DNA from: Brucella oryzae
Lineage (GTDB): Bacteria > Pseudomonadota > Alphaproteobacteria > Rhizobiales > Rhizobiaceae
Length of the DNA stretch: 64,000 bases
Direction of reading: 5' to 3'
NCBI GenBank assembly: GCA_012103035.1
Contig: JAAVLL010000001.1
Location: 1,090,501 to 1,154,500 of the forward strand
The translations under genes and the position numbers were made by a program. The notes under the pieces are model-generated. The model made no database searches and was not told where the DNA came from. It saw only the letters and a list, made by a program, of their open reading frames with translations. This document shows, piece by piece, positions 40,041 through 57,315 of the stretch (the first letter of the stretch is position 1; each line of letters begins with the position of its first letter).

Positions 40041-43000
40041 ATGGCTCAGACCCATTCATTCAATGGTCGCAAGCGCGTACGCAAATTTTCGGCAAGATCC
40101 CAGAGGTCGCCGAGATGCCGAACCTTATCGAGGTTCAGAAGGCATCTTACGACCAGTTCCTTATGGTTGAAGAACCATCCGGTGGGCGTTCTGACGAGGG
40201 TTTGCAGGCGGTTTTCAAGTCTGTTTTCCCAATTCAGGATTTCTCCGGCGCTTCGATGCTCGAATTCGTTCGCTACGAGTTCGATGCACCAAAATTCGAC
40301 GTTGACGAATGCCGTCAGCGCGATTTGACGTATTCGGCGCCACTCAAGGTGACGCTGCGTCTTATCGTGTTCGATATTGACGAAGATACCGGCGCGAAGT
40401 CGATCAAGGACATCAAGGAGCAGGATGTCTACATGGGCGATATGCCGCTCATGACCGACAACGGCACCTTCATCGTCAACGGCACCGAGCGCGTGATCGT
40501 TTCGCAGATGCACCGTTCTCCGGGTGTCTTCTTCGACCACGACAAGGGCAAGACCCATTCTTCGGGCAAGCTCCTGTTCGCAGCTCGCGTCATCCCTTAT
40601 CGCGGTTCGTGGCTCGATATCGAATTCGATTCCAAGGACATCGTCTACGCACGTATCGACCGCCGCCGCAAGCTGCCGGCCACCACGCTGCTGATGGCTC
40701 TTGGCATGGACGGCGAAGACATTCTGTCGACGTTCTACAAGACCGTTACCTATACGCGTGACGGCGATAACTGGCGCATTCCTTATTCGGCTGACCGCTT
40801 CAAGGGCATGAAGATCATCTCCGATCTCATCGATGCGGACACCGGTGAAGTCGTTCTTGAAGCTGGCAAGAAGCTGACCGCCCGTTCGGCCAAGCAGCTT
40901 GCTGAAAAGGGCCTCAAGGCCATCAAGGCGACTGAAGACGATCTGTTCGGCTCGTACCTTGCGGAAGATGTCGTCAATTACGCAACCGGTGAAATCTATC
41001 TCGAAGCCGGTGACGAAATCGACGAGAAGGTCCTCAAGACCCTGATCGATACCGGCGAGACGGAAATCAATGTTCTTGATATCGACCATGTCAATATCGG
41101 TGCGTATATCCGCAACACGCTGGCTGTCGACAAGAACGAAAGCCGTCAGGAAGCCCTGTTCGACATCTATCGCGTCATGCGTCCGGGCGAACCGCCTACG
41201 ATGGATTCCGCCGAAGCGATGTTCAACTCGCTGTTCTTCGATGCCGAGCGCTACGACCTTTCGGCCGTCGGTCGCGTCAAGATGAACATGCGTCTGGACC
41301 TTGATGCGGAAGACACCGTGCGGGTTCTGCGCAAGGAAGACATTTTGGCCGTGGTCAAGATGCTGGTGGAATTGCGCGATGGTCGCGGCGAAATCGACGA
41401 CATCGACAATCTCGGCAACCGTCGTGTGCGCTCGGTCGGCGAATTGATGGAAAATCAGTATCGCGTCGGTCTGCTCCGTATGGAGCGTGCGATCAAGGAA
41501 CGTATGTCCTCGATCGAAATCGACACGGTCATGCCGCAGGACCTCATCAACGCGAAGCCCGCTGCGGCTGCCGTTCGTGAGTTCTTCGGTTCGTCGCAGC
41601 TGTCGCAGTTCATGGATCAGACCAATCCGCTTTCGGAAATCACCTACAAGCGTCGTCTTTCGGCTCTTGGACCGGGCGGTCTGACCCGTGAGCGCGCCGG
41701 CTTTGAAGTCCGCGACGTGCATCCGACCCACTATGGCCGTATCTGTCCGATTGAAACGCCGGAAGGCCCGAATATCGGTCTGATCAACTCGCTGGCAACC
41801 TTTGCCCGCGTCAACAAGTACGGCTTCATTGAAAGCCCGTACCGCAAGGTTGTCGACGGCAAGGTAACGAACGACGTTGTCTATCTGTCGGCCATGGAAG
41901 AAGCCAAGCACTCGGTTGCACAGGCTAACGTCGAGCTGGACGAGCAGGGCGGTTTCGTTGACGAGTTCGTCATCTGCCGCCATGCCGGCGAAGTGATGCT
42001 GGCGCCGCGTGAAAACGTGGACCTGATGGACGTGTCGCCGAAGCAGCTCGTTTCGGTTGCCGCGGCTCTCATTCCGTTCCTGGAAAACGACGACGCCAAC
42101 CGCGCTCTCATGGGCTCGAACATGCAGCGTCAGGCTGTGCCGCTCGTGCGCGCGGAAGCGCCGTTTGTCGGTACGGGTATGGAACCGATTGTTGCCCGTG
42201 ACTCCGGCGCGGCAATTGCTGCTCGTCGTGGCGGTATCGTCGATCAGGTTGACGCAACGCGTATCGTTATCCGTGCGACCGAAGATCTCGATCCGTCCAA
42301 GTCGGGCGTCGATATCTATCGCCTGATGAAGTTCCAGCGTTCGAACCAGAACACCTGCATCAATCAGCGTCCGCTCGTGCGCGTTGGCGATCGCATCCAG
42401 AAGGGTGACATCATTGCCGACGGTCCGTCGACGGATCTGGGCGATCTGGCTCTCGGCCGTAACGTGCTCGTCGCGTTCATGCCGTGGAACGGCTACAACT
42501 ACGAAGATTCGATTCTTCTTTCAGAGAAGATCGTTTCGGACGACGTGTTCACTTCGATCCACATCGAAGAATTCGAAGTTGCTGCCCGCGACACCAAGCT
42601 TGGACCTGAGGAAATCACCCGCGACATTCCGAATGTTTCGGAAGAAGCGCTGAAGAACCTCGACGAAGCCGGTATCGTGTACATCGGTGCTGAAGTGCAT
42701 CCTGGCGACATTCTTGTCGGTAAGATCACGCCGAAGGGCGAGAGCCCGATGACGCCGGAAGAAAAGCTTCTGCGCGCCATCTTCGGTGAAAAGGCATCGG
42801 ACGTTCGTGACACCTCCATGCGTATGCCGCCTGGAACCTACGGTACGGTTGTGGAAGTTCGCGTTTTCAATCGCCACGGCGTTGAAAGGACGAGCGCGCC
42901 ATGGCTATCGAGCGCGAGGAAATCGAGCGTCTCGCCAAGGACCGTGACGACGAACAGGCTATTCTGGACCGCAACGTCTATGGCCGTCTTGCCGACATGA

Positions 43001-44172
43001 TCGACGGCAAGGTTGCCGCAGCGGGGCCGAAGGGCTTCAAGAAGGGCACGGCGATCACCCGCGAACTGATGACCGAATATCCGCGGTCGCAGTGGTGGCA
43101 GTTTGCTGTCGACGACGAGAAGCTCCAGGGCGAACTCGAAGCGCTTCGCAGCCAGTACGACGACTCCAAGAAGCTGCTCGAAGCACGCTTCATGGACAAG
43201 GTCGAGAAGGTACAGCGCGGCGACGAGATGCCTCCAGGCGTCATGAAGATGGTCAAGGTCTTTGTCGCTGTGAAGCGCAAGATCCAGCCGGGCGACAAGA
43301 TGGCTGGCCGTCACGGCAACAAGGGTGTGGTTTCGCGCATTCTGCCGGTGGAAGACATGCCGTTCCTCGAAGACGGTACGCATGCCGACATCGTGTTGAA
43401 CCCGCTTGGCGTTCCGAGCCGTATGAATGTGGGCCAGATTCTGGAAACCCACCTCGGCTGGGCATGTGCCGGCATGGGCAAGAAGATCGGTGAGCTCATC
43501 GACGTTTATCGCAAGACGGCCAATATCGAGCCTCTGCGTGAAACGCTGGAGCACATCTATCCGGACAACGACCGCAACGAACCGGTCCGGTCTTATGATG
43601 ACGATTCCGTCCTCATGCTGGCCAATCAGGTGAAGCGCGGCGTGTCTATCGCAACGCCGGTCTTCGACGGTGCCGTCGAAGCCGACATCAATGCGATGCT
43701 GACGGATGCCGGTCTTGCGACGTCGGGTCAGTCGACGCTTTACGATGGACGTACGGGTGAGCCGTTCGATCGTCAGGTGACCATGGGCTACATCTATATG
43801 TTGAAGCTCCACCACCTGGTCGACGACAAGATACACGCCCGTTCGATCGGACCTTACTCGCTCGTTACGCAGCAGCCTCTGGGCGGCAAGGCCCAATTCG
43901 GTGGCCAGCGCTTCGGCGAAATGGAGGTCTGGGCACTGGAAGCATATGGTGCGGCCTACACGCTGCAGGAAATGCTGACCGTCAAGTCGGACGACGTGGC
44001 AGGCCGTACCAAGGTCTACGAAGCCATCGTGCGCGGAGACGACACGTTCGAAGCGGGCATCCCAGAGAGCTTCAACGTTCTCGTCAAGGAAATGCGTTCG
44101 CTTGGCCTCAATGTCGAACTCGACGACACGCGAGATGCTGAACAGCCGGCCCTGCCGGACGCGGCGGAATAA
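40041..44172 (+). CDS. rpoB: RNA polymerase beta subunit
   Basis: Catalytic subunit of RNA polymerase, about 1377 residues. Start ATG 40041 ([16 protein letters not shown]). Landmarks: [34 protein letters not shown], the rifampicin region [17 protein letters not shown] and [10 protein letters not shown] (no known resistance change is obvious), [18 protein letters not shown], and [17 protein letters not shown]. One T of five is lost near 40091 and one A of four near 42885 (VEKDERA). The stop at 44172 matches the usual C-terminus. Confidence 0.97.
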
Positions 44173-44179
44173 ACATCGA

Positions 44180-44208
44180 GGCGCGCCATGGTCTTGCCGT
44201 GGCGCGCC
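44180..44208 (+). promoter_or_regulatory. Hairpin between rpoB and rpoC
   Basis: GGCGCGCCA and TGGCGCGCC form a perfect 9-bp stem. No T run follows, so it is more likely an mRNA stability or processing element than a terminator. Confidence 0.45.
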
Positions 44209-44291
44209 CGTATACTTGTTTCCAGTGAAGGCGGATTTCTTTGCCGCTGGAGGGAACGGGACTACGGCAAGCCAGTTCAAAAACTGAGTAG

Positions 44292-48579
<4,288 letters not shown>

Positions 48580-48598
48580 AATCGGCAGATATGAAACT

Positions 48599-48628
48599 AA
48601 AAAGGCCGCCTTTCGGGGCGGCCTTTTG
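48599..48628 (+). terminator. Terminator of the rpoBC operon
   Basis: AAAAGGCCGCC and GGCGGCCTTTT around a short loop, followed by GTATTC. It lies 20 bp after the rpoC stop. Confidence 0.85.
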
Positions 48629-48711
48629 TATTCAGATTGTTTTCTGAAAAAGTGTAAAACAGCTTTGCAAATTAAAAAGAGCCGGTCGAAACTGGCGCTG
48701 TCTTGCTGATC

Positions 48712-49023
48712 TTACTCTTCTTCGTCGTCATCGCCGTCGAATTCGATCAGTGCGACTTCACCGCTGAGCGCCGTGGCCCAGGCGCTCTTGTGCGGTTCTT
48801 CTTCCGGCTCTTCGGTCAGTGTGCCCATCTCAAGAAGCTCGGCTTCATGATAGCCTTCTTCAGCAAGAATGCTCAGGACGGTCTGAACCAGATCCTCATT
48901 CTCGTCCGATTTCAAAAGCAGATGCACTTCGACCGGAGATTCTTCACCTTCGTTCCAGACGTCAGCGATGACGAGATGAACGATCGGCGAATCGTCGCCG
49001 GCTGTTGGGGATGTGGAAGACAT
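48712..49023 (-). CDS. Small acidic hypothetical protein
   Basis: A 103-residue, strongly acidic protein (MSSTSPTAGDDSPIVHLVIA to the tail GEVALIEFDGDDDEEE). It has no signal peptide or membrane segment. The beta-strand-like VHLVIADVWN and EVHLLLKSDENEDL suggest a small folded domain. The frame is intact. It stands alone between rpoC and the rpsL leader, on the opposite strand. I do not recognise a characterised family. Confidence 0.65.
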   Translation of the reverse strand: MSSTSPTAGDDSPIVHLVIADVWNEGEESPVEVHLLLKSDENEDLVQTVLSILAEEGYHEAELLEMGTLTEEPEEEPHKSAWATALSGEVALIEFDGDDDEEE

Positions 49024-49499
49024 TGAGAAACCCTTAATATTCTGTTGCGTTTCGACTCAGATGTGCTTCAATAACCTGACCTGAGTGGCTGCGCCATGCT
49101 TGCATAGGAAAATGACGGTTTTGATCGCGAAATATTAGCGAATAGACGTCAAATGCGGCGCAATAACCTGTCCGGACGGAGCCAAAACGCCGGTTTCGAG
49201 CCTTCTATTGAAGAAACTTGAGCTGCTGCCCTTGACGAAACGTCGCTAAAGACGTATCAGCACCCCATCTGAGCCGATGTGAGACAAGCTTTTCGGGGCG
49301 ACGCGCCCTGAAGTTCATCTCAAACAGGGTTCGTTTTACGATCGAAATGCAACTTGCCGTTCGCATGAAGCGTCAGCTTCCTCTGCTTTTGTTCGGGGTG
49401 GCCACCGGTTGACGAGGGCTGACTCGAATTTGCGCATGAGCATGCCGGTGAAACGGCCCCTTGGGGCGTGGATACGAGATTTTTAAAGAGGAAGGTTGT
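49024..49499. other. Promoter and leader of the str operon
   Basis: This 476-bp intergenic region separates the divergent acidic-protein gene and rpsL. It holds a promoter at 49232-49260 and a leader of about 230 nt with GC-rich stretches. No protein gene is supported. Confidence 0.6.
49232..49260 (+). promoter_or_regulatory. Promoter of the rpsL-rpsG-fusA-tuf operon
   Basis: TTGACG and TATCAG are separated by 17 bases (49238-49254). This is the best promoter-like pair in the region and fits strong expression. The leader to the rpsL ATG would be about 235 nt. Confidence 0.65.
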
Positions 49500-49870
49500 A
49501 TGCCAACCGTAAACCAGCTTATCCGCAAGCCGCGCATTGCGCCGGTAAAGCGCAATAAGGTTCCTGCACTGCAGGCAAACCCTCAGAAGCGCGGTGTTTG
49601 CACTCGCGTTTACACGACGACCCGAAGAAGCCGAACTCGGCTCTCCGTAAGGTTGCCAAGGTTCGTCTGACGAACGGCTTCGAAGTTATTGGTTATATTC
49701 CTGGTGAAGGGCATAACCTGCAGGAGCACTCCGTCGTCATGATCCGCGGCGGTCGTGTAAAGGACTTGCCGGGTGTGCGTTACCACATCATCCGCGGCGT
49801 TCTCGATACCCAGGGTGTCAAGAACCGCAAGCAGCGCCGTTCGAAGTACGGTGCAAAGCGTCCGAAGTAA
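49500..49870 (+). CDS. rpsL: 30S ribosomal protein S12
   Basis: S12 lies in the decoding centre and is the streptomycin target, 123 residues. [64 protein letters not shown]. One C of four is lost at about 49622, right before the PKKPNS loop. After repair that loop is wild type (Lys-Lys), so the break should not be read as a resistance mutation. Ribosome binding site GAGGAAGG. Confidence 0.95.
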
Positions 49871-49936
49871 GATTTTCCGGGGATACCGGCCGCCAGAAGG
49901 CGAGCTGAGCCCGATGTAATTGAAAGAAGAGACGAA

Positions 49937-50407
49937 ATGTCCAGACGCCATAAGGCTGAGAAGCGTGAGATCAATCCGGATCCGAAGTTCGGCGATCTCG
50001 TTATCACGAAGTTCATGAATGCAGTCATGCTTCATGGCAAGAAGTCGGTTGCTGAAAGCATCGTTTACGGTGCGCTCGATGTAATCGAAGTCAAGGCAAA
50101 GTCCGAGCCGGTCGCGCTGTTCCATCAGGCGCTCGACAACGTAGCTCCGCACATCGAAGTCCGTTCGCGCCGCGTTGGTGGTGCAACCTATCAGGTTCCG
50201 GTCGATGTGCGTCCAGAACGCCGCCAGGCACTTGCCATTCGTTGGCTCATCAATGCTGCTCGTGGCCGTAACGAGACGACGATGATCGACCGTCTCTCGG
50301 GTGAGCTGCTTGACGCTGCTAACAACCGTGGTTCTGCTGTGAAGAAGCGTGAAGACACGCACCGCATGGCTGAAGCCAACCGCGCCTTCTCGCATTACCG
50401 CTGGTAA
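49937..50407 (+). CDS. rpsG: 30S ribosomal protein S7
   Basis: S7 nucleates assembly of the 30S head. 156 residues and an intact frame. [59 protein letters not shown], and [21 protein letters not shown]. It lies 66 bp after rpsL. Confidence 0.97.
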   Translation: MSRRHKAEKREINPDPKFGDLVITKFMNAVMLHGKKSVAESIVYGALDVIEVKAKSEPVALFHQALDNVAPHIEVRSRRVGGATYQVPVDVRPERRQALAIRWLINAARGRNETTMIDRLSGELLDAANNRGSAVKKREDTHRMAEANRAFSHYRW

Positions 50408-50437
50408 TCGTCGAAACCTATTCAAAGAGCAACTATC

Positions 50438-52518
50438 ATGGCCCGCGAATATAAAATCGAAGACTACCGCAATTTCGGTATCATGGCTCACATCGACGCC
50501 GGTAAGACGACGATGACCGAGCGTATTCTGTTCTATACCGGTAAGAACCATAAGATCGGCGAAACCCACGATGGTGCGTCGACCATGGACTGGATGGAGC
50601 AGGAGCAGGAACGCGGTATCACCATCACGTCCGCTGCCACGACCACGTTCTGGCAGGGTCAGGATGGCAAGAAGCGCCGCTTCAACATCATCGACACGCC
50701 GGGCCACGTTGACTTCACGATTGAAGTTGAGCGCTCGCTCCGCGTTCTCGACGGCGCAATTGCGTTGCTTGACGCCAATGCTGGCGTTGAGCCTCAGACG
50801 GAAACCGTGTGGCGTCAGGCTGAAAAGTATCACGTTCCGCGTATGGTCTTCGTCAACAAGATGGACAAGATCGGTGCCGATTTCTATCGTTGCGTAGAAA
50901 TGGTCGGTTCGCGTCTTGGCGCAGTAGCACTTCCGATTCAGCTGCCGATCGGCGCTGAAAATGAGTTCGAAGGCGTCATCGACCTGATCGAAATGAAGGC
51001 TCTGACCTGGGATGGCACGATCGGCGCATCTGCGACCGTTGGTGAAGTTCCTGAGCACCTCAAGGATCAGGCCGAAGAATATCGCGAAAAGCTCATCGAG
51101 TTGGCCGTGGAAATCGACGAAGCTGCCATGGAAGCTTATCTCGAAGGCACCATGCCGACGAACGACGAGCTGCGCGCGCTGATCCGCAAGGGCACCATTG
51201 ACGTCAAGTTCCATCCGGTTCTTTGCGGTACCGCGTTCAAGAACCGTGGCATCCAGCCGCTTCTCGACGCAGTTGTGGCATTCCTTCCGGCTCCGACCGA
51301 TGTTCCCGCCATCAAGGGTATCGACGTCAAGACCGAAACGGAAACCACGCGTGAATCTTCGGATGAAGCACCGCTCTCGATGCTCGCATTCAAGATCATG
51401 AACGACCCGTTCGTTGGTTCGCTGACCTTCGCTCGTATTTACTCGGGCAAGCTGACCAAGGGCATTTCGCTCGAAAACACCGTCAAGGGCAAGCGTGAGC
51501 GCATCGGCCGTATGCTGCAGATGCACTCCAACAGCCGTGAAGACATCGAAGAAGCCTTTGCAGGCGACATCGTTGCTCTGGCTGGCCTCAAGGAAACCAC
51601 CACTGGCGATACGCTCTGCGATCCGCTGAAGCCGGTTATCCTCGAGCGCATGGAATTCCCGGATCCGGTTATCGAAATCGCTATCGAGCCGAAGACCAAG
51701 GCCGACCAGGAAAAGATGGGTATCGCGCTCAATCGTCTGGCTGCCGAAGATCCTTCCTTCCGCGTCAAGTCGGACGAAGAATCCGGTCAGACCATCATTG
51801 CCGGCATGGGCGAACTTCACCTCGACATTCTCGTCGATCGCATGAAGCGCGAATTCAAGGTCGAAGCCAACGTCGGTGCTCCGCAGGTTGCTTACCGTGA
51901 ATCGATCACCCGTCAGGCGGAAATCGATTACACGCATAAGAAGCAGTCGGGTGGTTCGGGTCAGTTCGCTCGCGTTAAGATCATCTTCGAACCGCATGAC
52001 GGCGACGATTTCATCTTCGAATCGAAGATTGTCGGCGGCTCGGTTCCGAAGGAATACATTCCGGGTGTTCAGAAGGGTATCGAAAGCGTCATGGGTGCAG
52101 GCCCGCTGGCTGGCTTCCCGATGCTCGGCGTAAAGGCCACCCTGATCGACGGTGCATACCATGACGTTGACTCGTCTGTTCTCGCCTTCGAAATCGCGTC
52201 CCGTGCAGCGTTCCGTGAAGGTGCGCAGAAGGCTGGCGCTCGCTCGAGCCGATCATGAAGGTCGAGGTTGTTACGCCGGAAGATTACGTTGGTGACGTTA
52301 TCGGCGATCTGAATTCGCGTCGCGGTCAGATTTCCGGCACCGAAGCCCGCGGTATCGCCACGGTCGTCAATGCAAACGTTCCGCTCGCCAACATGTTTGG
52401 CTATGTGAATTCGCTGCGTTCGATGTCTCAGGGCCGTGCACAGTACACGATGCAGTTCGACCATTATGAGCCGGTTCCGACGGCGGTCGCACAGGAAATC
52501 CAGAAGAAGTTTGCGTGA
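50438..52518 (+). CDS. fusA: Elongation factor G
   Basis: Translocation GTPase, 694 residues after repair. G motifs: [43 protein letters not shown]. Domain IV has the [16 protein letters not shown] stretch. Near 52240 four bases are missing (the expected [17 protein letters not shown], observed AGARSSRS), so the last 88 residues read in another frame from about 52255. This is the largest single gap seen in the window. Confidence 0.97.
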
Positions 52519-52580
52519 TCTAAGGGTCACGCTCCCAATTAAAAGAATGCCTGAGCAGGCTAAATTTACGGAGAGCTCAA

Positions 52581-53755
<1,175 letters not shown>

Positions 53756-53772
53756 TGAAGGTTTAGTGCAGG

Positions 53773-53796
53773 AACGCTCGCTTTGGAGCGAGCGTT
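53773..53796 (+). terminator. Hairpin between tuf and rpsJ
   Basis: AACGCTCGCT and AGCGAGCGTT form a perfect 10-bp stem around TTGG, followed by TCCG. It may partly terminate the str operon or attenuate the S10 operon. It ends 24 bp before rpsJ. Confidence 0.6.
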
Positions 53797-53820
53797 TCCG
53801 CGTAACAAGGAACAGATGAA

Positions 53821-54128
53821 ATGAACGGTCAAAACATCCGCATTCGCCTCAAGGCGTTTGATCATCGGATCCTTGACGCTTCGACGCGGGAAATCGTGTC
53901 GACTGCCAAGCGTACCGGTGCAAATGTGCGCGGACCGATCCCGCTTCCAACCCGGATCGAAAAGTTCACAGTTAACCGGTCGCCGCACATCGACAAGAAG
54001 AGCCGCGAGCAGTTCGAGATGCGCACGCACAAGCGCCTTCTCGATATCGTTGACCCGACCCGCAGACGGTAGACGCGCTGATGAAGCTCGATCTTTCCGC
54101 CGGTGTCGATGTCGAGATCAAGCTTTAA
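53821..54128 (+). CDS. rpsJ: 30S ribosomal protein S10
   Basis: First gene of the S10 operon, 102 residues; also NusE in antitermination. [45 protein letters not shown] and [11 protein letters not shown]. One C of four is lost near 54059; the repaired end is [20 protein letters not shown]. Confidence 0.95.
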
Positions 54129-54155
54129 TCGGCGAGGACGGAAGGAACGAACCCG

Positions 54156-54870
54156 ATGCGTTCAGGTGTTATTGCACAGAAGCTGGGCATGACCCGCGTC
54201 TATAACGACGCCGGCGAGCATGTGCCGGTGACGGTTCTCCGCATGGAGAATTGCCACGTGGTAGCTCAGCGTACAGTTGAAAAGAACGGTTACACGGCTG
54301 TTCAGCTTGGCGTTGGTATTGCCAAGGTAAAGAACACGTCCAAGGCTATGCGCGGTCACTTCGCGAAGGCCGAGGTCGAGCCTAAGGCGAAGGTCGCGGA
54401 ATTCCGCGTTTCGCCGGACAACCTCCTCGAAGTTGGCGCCGAAATCACCGCCGAACACTTCGTCGCCGGCCAGAAGGTCGATGTGACGGGTACTTCGATT
54501 GGTAAGGGCTTTGCTGGTGTTATGAAGCGTCATAACTTTGCCGGTCATCGCGCTTCCCATGGTAACTCCATTACCCACCGCGCTCACGGCTCGACCGGTC
54601 AGCGTCAGGATCCGGGTAAGGTGTTCAGGGCAAGAAGATGGCTGGTCACATGGGCCAGACCCGCGTAACCACGCAGAATATTGAAGTTGTCTCGACGGAC
54701 AGCGATCGTGGCCTCATTCTGGTTCGCGGTGCGGTTCCGGGCCCAAGGGCGCCTGGATCATCGTGCGCGATGCGGTAAAGGTCTCGCTGCCTGAGAACGC
54801 GCCGAAGCCGGCCGCTCTGCGTGCAGGTGCCGCGAAGGCTGAAGCTGTCGCGACTGAGGGAGCCGAATAA
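54156..54870 (+). CDS. rplC: 50S ribosomal protein L3
   Basis: 238 residues. [58 protein letters not shown] and [14 protein letters not shown] (second frame). Breaks: FKGKKMAG near 54627 (CAAGGG read CAGGG) and GSKGAW near 54744 (CTCCAAGG read CCCAAGG, the same change as in tuf copy 1). Its stop overlaps the rplD start by one base. Confidence 0.95.
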
Positions 54871-55490
54871 TGGATCTCACGATTACCACTCTTGAAGGCA
54901 AGGATGCCGGCAAGGTCAAGCTGAACGAAGACATCTTCGGCCTCGACCCGCGTGACGACATTCTTCAGCGCGTCGTGCGCTGGCAGCTGGCTCGTCGCCA
55001 GCAGGGCTCCCATAAGGCTCAAGGTCGTGGCGACGTCAGCCGCACCGGCGCCAAGATGTACAAGCAGAAGGGTACGGGCCGCGCTCGTCACCATTCGGCT
55101 CGCGCACCGCAGTTCCGCGGCGGCGGTCAGGCTCACGGGCCGGTTGTCCGTTCGCACGACCACGATCTGCCGAAGAAGGTTCGCGCTCTTGGCCTACGTC
55201 ATGCCCTGTCTGCAAAGGCAAAGGCATCTGACCTGATCATCATCGATGATCTGGCTGCAACGGAAGCCAAGACGAAGCAGCTTGTTTCGCAGTTCGCCAA
55301 GCTCGGTCTTGAAAATGCACTCCTCATCGGCGGTGCGCAGATCGACGTGAACTTCCAGCGCGCGGCTTCGAACATCCCGAACATCGACGTTCTGCCAGTG
55401 CAGGGCATCAATGTTTACGACATCCTTCGCCGCGGCAAGCTCGTTCTTTCCAAGGCGGCTGTCGAGGCACTTGAGGAGCGTTTCAAATGA
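54870..55490 (+). CDS. rplD: 50S ribosomal protein L4
   Basis: 206 residues and an intact frame; L4 lines the exit tunnel and often represses the S10 operon. [20 protein letters not shown], the loop [20 protein letters not shown], and [20 protein letters not shown]. It starts inside the rplC stop (TAATG). Confidence 0.97.
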   Translation: MDLTITTLEGKDAGKVKLNEDIFGLDPRDDILQRVVRWQLARRQQGSHKAQGRGDVSRTGAKMYKQKGTGRARHHSARAPQFRGGGQAHGPVVRSHDHDLPKKVRALGLRHALSAKAKASDLIIIDDLAATEAKTKQLVSQFAKLGLENALLIGGAQIDVNFQRAASNIPNIDVLPVQGINVYDILRRGKLVLSKAAVEALEERFK

Positions 55491-55780
55491 CTGATCTTCG
55501 CCATTACGACGTGATCGTCAGCCCGGTTATCACCGAGAAGTCCACCATGGTTTCCGAACACAACCAGGTCGTCTTCAACGTCGCCCGCAAGGCAACGAAG
55601 CCGGAAATCAAGGCTGCAGTCGAAGCGCTGTTCGGCGTCAAGGTTACCGCAGTCAACACTGCAGTGCGCAAGGGTAAGGTCAAGCGGTTCCGCGGCCTTA
55701 TCGGGCGCCAGAGCGACGTCAAGAAAGCGATCGTTACTTTGGCCGAAGGCCAGAGCATCGACGTTTCGACCGGTCTCTGA
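55487..55780 (+). CDS. rplW: 50S ribosomal protein L23
   Basis: 97 residues, intact. L23 sits at the tunnel exit and docks trigger factor and [39 protein letters not shown] and [20 protein letters not shown]. Its ATG overlaps the rplD stop by four bases. Confidence 0.97.
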   Translation: MTDLRHYDVIVSPVITEKSTMVSEHNQVVFNVARKATKPEIKAAVEALFGVKVTAVNTAVRKGKVKRFRGLIGRQSDVKKAIVTLAEGQSIDVSTGL

Positions 55781-55801
55781 GAGGCCATGGAGTAAGAGAC
55801 A

Positions 55802-56633
55802 ATGGCACTCAAGCATTTTAATCCGATCACGCCAGGCCAGCGCCAGCTGGTCATCGTGGACCGTTCGGAACTCTACAAGGGCAAGCCGGTCAAGTCCCTG
55901 ACCGAAGGCCTGTCCAAGAAGGGTGGCCGCAACAATACCGGTCGTATCACTGTTCGCTTTCAGGGCGGCGGTCACAAGCGTTCGTACCGTTTCGTCGACT
56001 TCAAGCGTCGCAAGCTTGACGTTGTCGGTACTGTTGAACGTCTGGAATACGATCCAAACCGTACCGCGTTCATCGCACTGATCCGTTACGAAGACGGCGA
56101 ACTGGCTTACATCTTGGCTCCGCAGCGTCTTGCTGTTGGTGACAAGGTCGTTGCAGGCAACTCTGTTGACGTGAAGCCGGGCAACGCAATGCCGCTCGCT
56201 TCGATGCCGGTCGGCACGATCATTCACAACGTCGAGCTGAAGCCGGGTAAGGGCGGTCAGATCGCCCGTTCGGCCGGCACCTACGCGCAGCTCGTCGGTC
56301 GCGATCAGGGTATGGCTATTTTGCGCCTCAACTCCGGTGAACAGCGTCTGGTTCCAGGTGCCTGCTTCGCTTCGGTCGGCGCAGTGTCCAACCCGGAGCA
56401 TGGCAACATCAACGACGGCAAGGCCGGTCGTTCGGTATGGCGTGGCAAGCGTCCGCACGTTCGCGGTGTTGCAATGAACCCGGTCGATCACCCGCATGGT
56501 GGTGGTGAAGGTCGTACATCGGGTGGTCGTCACCCTGTCACCCGTGGGCAAGCCTACGAAGGGCAAGAAGACGCGCTCGAACAAGGCGACCGACAAGTTC
56601 ATCATGCGTTCGCGCCATCAGCGCAAGAAGTAA
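55802..56633 (+). CDS. rplB: 50S ribosomal protein L2
   Basis: 277 residues. [58 protein letters not shown] with the conserved histidine near the peptidyl transferase centre. Two losses close together near 56540-56550 (CCCC to CCC, GGGG to GGG in TPWGKPT) shift the last 30 residues; the repaired tail is [20 protein letters not shown]. Confidence 0.95.
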
Positions 56634-56648
56634 GAGAGGTAGTCTAAA

Positions 56649-56927
56649 GTGGCTCGTTCAGTTTGGAAAGGTCCGTTTGTCGACGGCTATCTTCTCAAGA
56701 AGGCTGAGAAGGTACGCGAAGGCGGTCGTAATGAAGTTATCAAGATGTGGAGCCGCCGCTCCACCATCCTGCCGCAGTTTGTCGGTCTGACTTTCGGCGT
56801 CTACAACGGCAACAAGCATGTGCCGGTGTCGGTTTCGGAAGAAATGGTTGGACACAAGTTCGGTGAATTTGCACCGACCCGTACCTATTACGGTCACGGT
56901 GCGGACAAGAAGTCGAAGAGGAAGTAA
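56649..56927 (+). CDS. rpsS: 30S ribosomal protein S19
   Basis: 92 residues, intact, starting at GTG 56649. [40 protein letters not shown] and [20 protein letters not shown], matching the family throughout. It contacts S13 in the 30S head. Confidence 0.97.
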   Translation: MARSVWKGPFVDGYLLKKAEKVREGGRNEVIKMWSRRSTILPQFVGLTFGVYNGNKHVPVSVSEEMVGHKFGEFAPTRTYYGHGADKKSKRK

Positions 56928-56929
56928 CG

Positions 56930-57315
56930 ATGGGCAAGGCTAAAGCTCCCCGTCAGCTCAAGGACAACGAAGCGCAAGCTGTTGCCCGTACGCTGCGCGT
57001 CAGCCCGCAGAAGCTGAACCTTGTTGCGAGCATGATCCGCGGCAAGAAGGTGAATGCGGCACTTGCCGATCTGACGTTCTCGCGCAAGCGGATCGCCGAT
57101 ACGGTCAAGAAGACGCTCCAGTCCGCTATTGCGAATGCTGAAAACAACCATGACCTCGACGTCGATCCTGATCGTCGCCGAAGCCTATGTGGGCAAGTCG
57201 ATTGTCATGAAGCGCTTCCACGTCCGTGGCCGTGGCCGCGCGAGCCGTATCGAGAAGCCGTTTTCGCATCTCACCATTGTTGTCCGCGAAGTCGCGGAAA
57301 AGGGAGGCCGCATAA
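56930..57315 (+). CDS. rplV: 50S ribosomal protein L22
   Basis: 129 residues after repair. Visible parts: [37 protein letters not shown], then after a two-base loss near 57163 (DVDSLIVAEA) [23 protein letters not shown] and [21 protein letters not shown] end. Another two bases are missing near 57308. The stop overlaps the rpsC start. Confidence 0.95.

Noticed and set aside
49622..49640. Possible streptomycin-resistance change in rpsL
   Set aside because: The irregularity is a lost C in a run; after repair the PKKPNS loop is wild type.
49610..52162. An 850-codon minus-strand frame over rpsG and fusA
   Set aside because: Antisense shadow of two intact or nearly intact essential genes.
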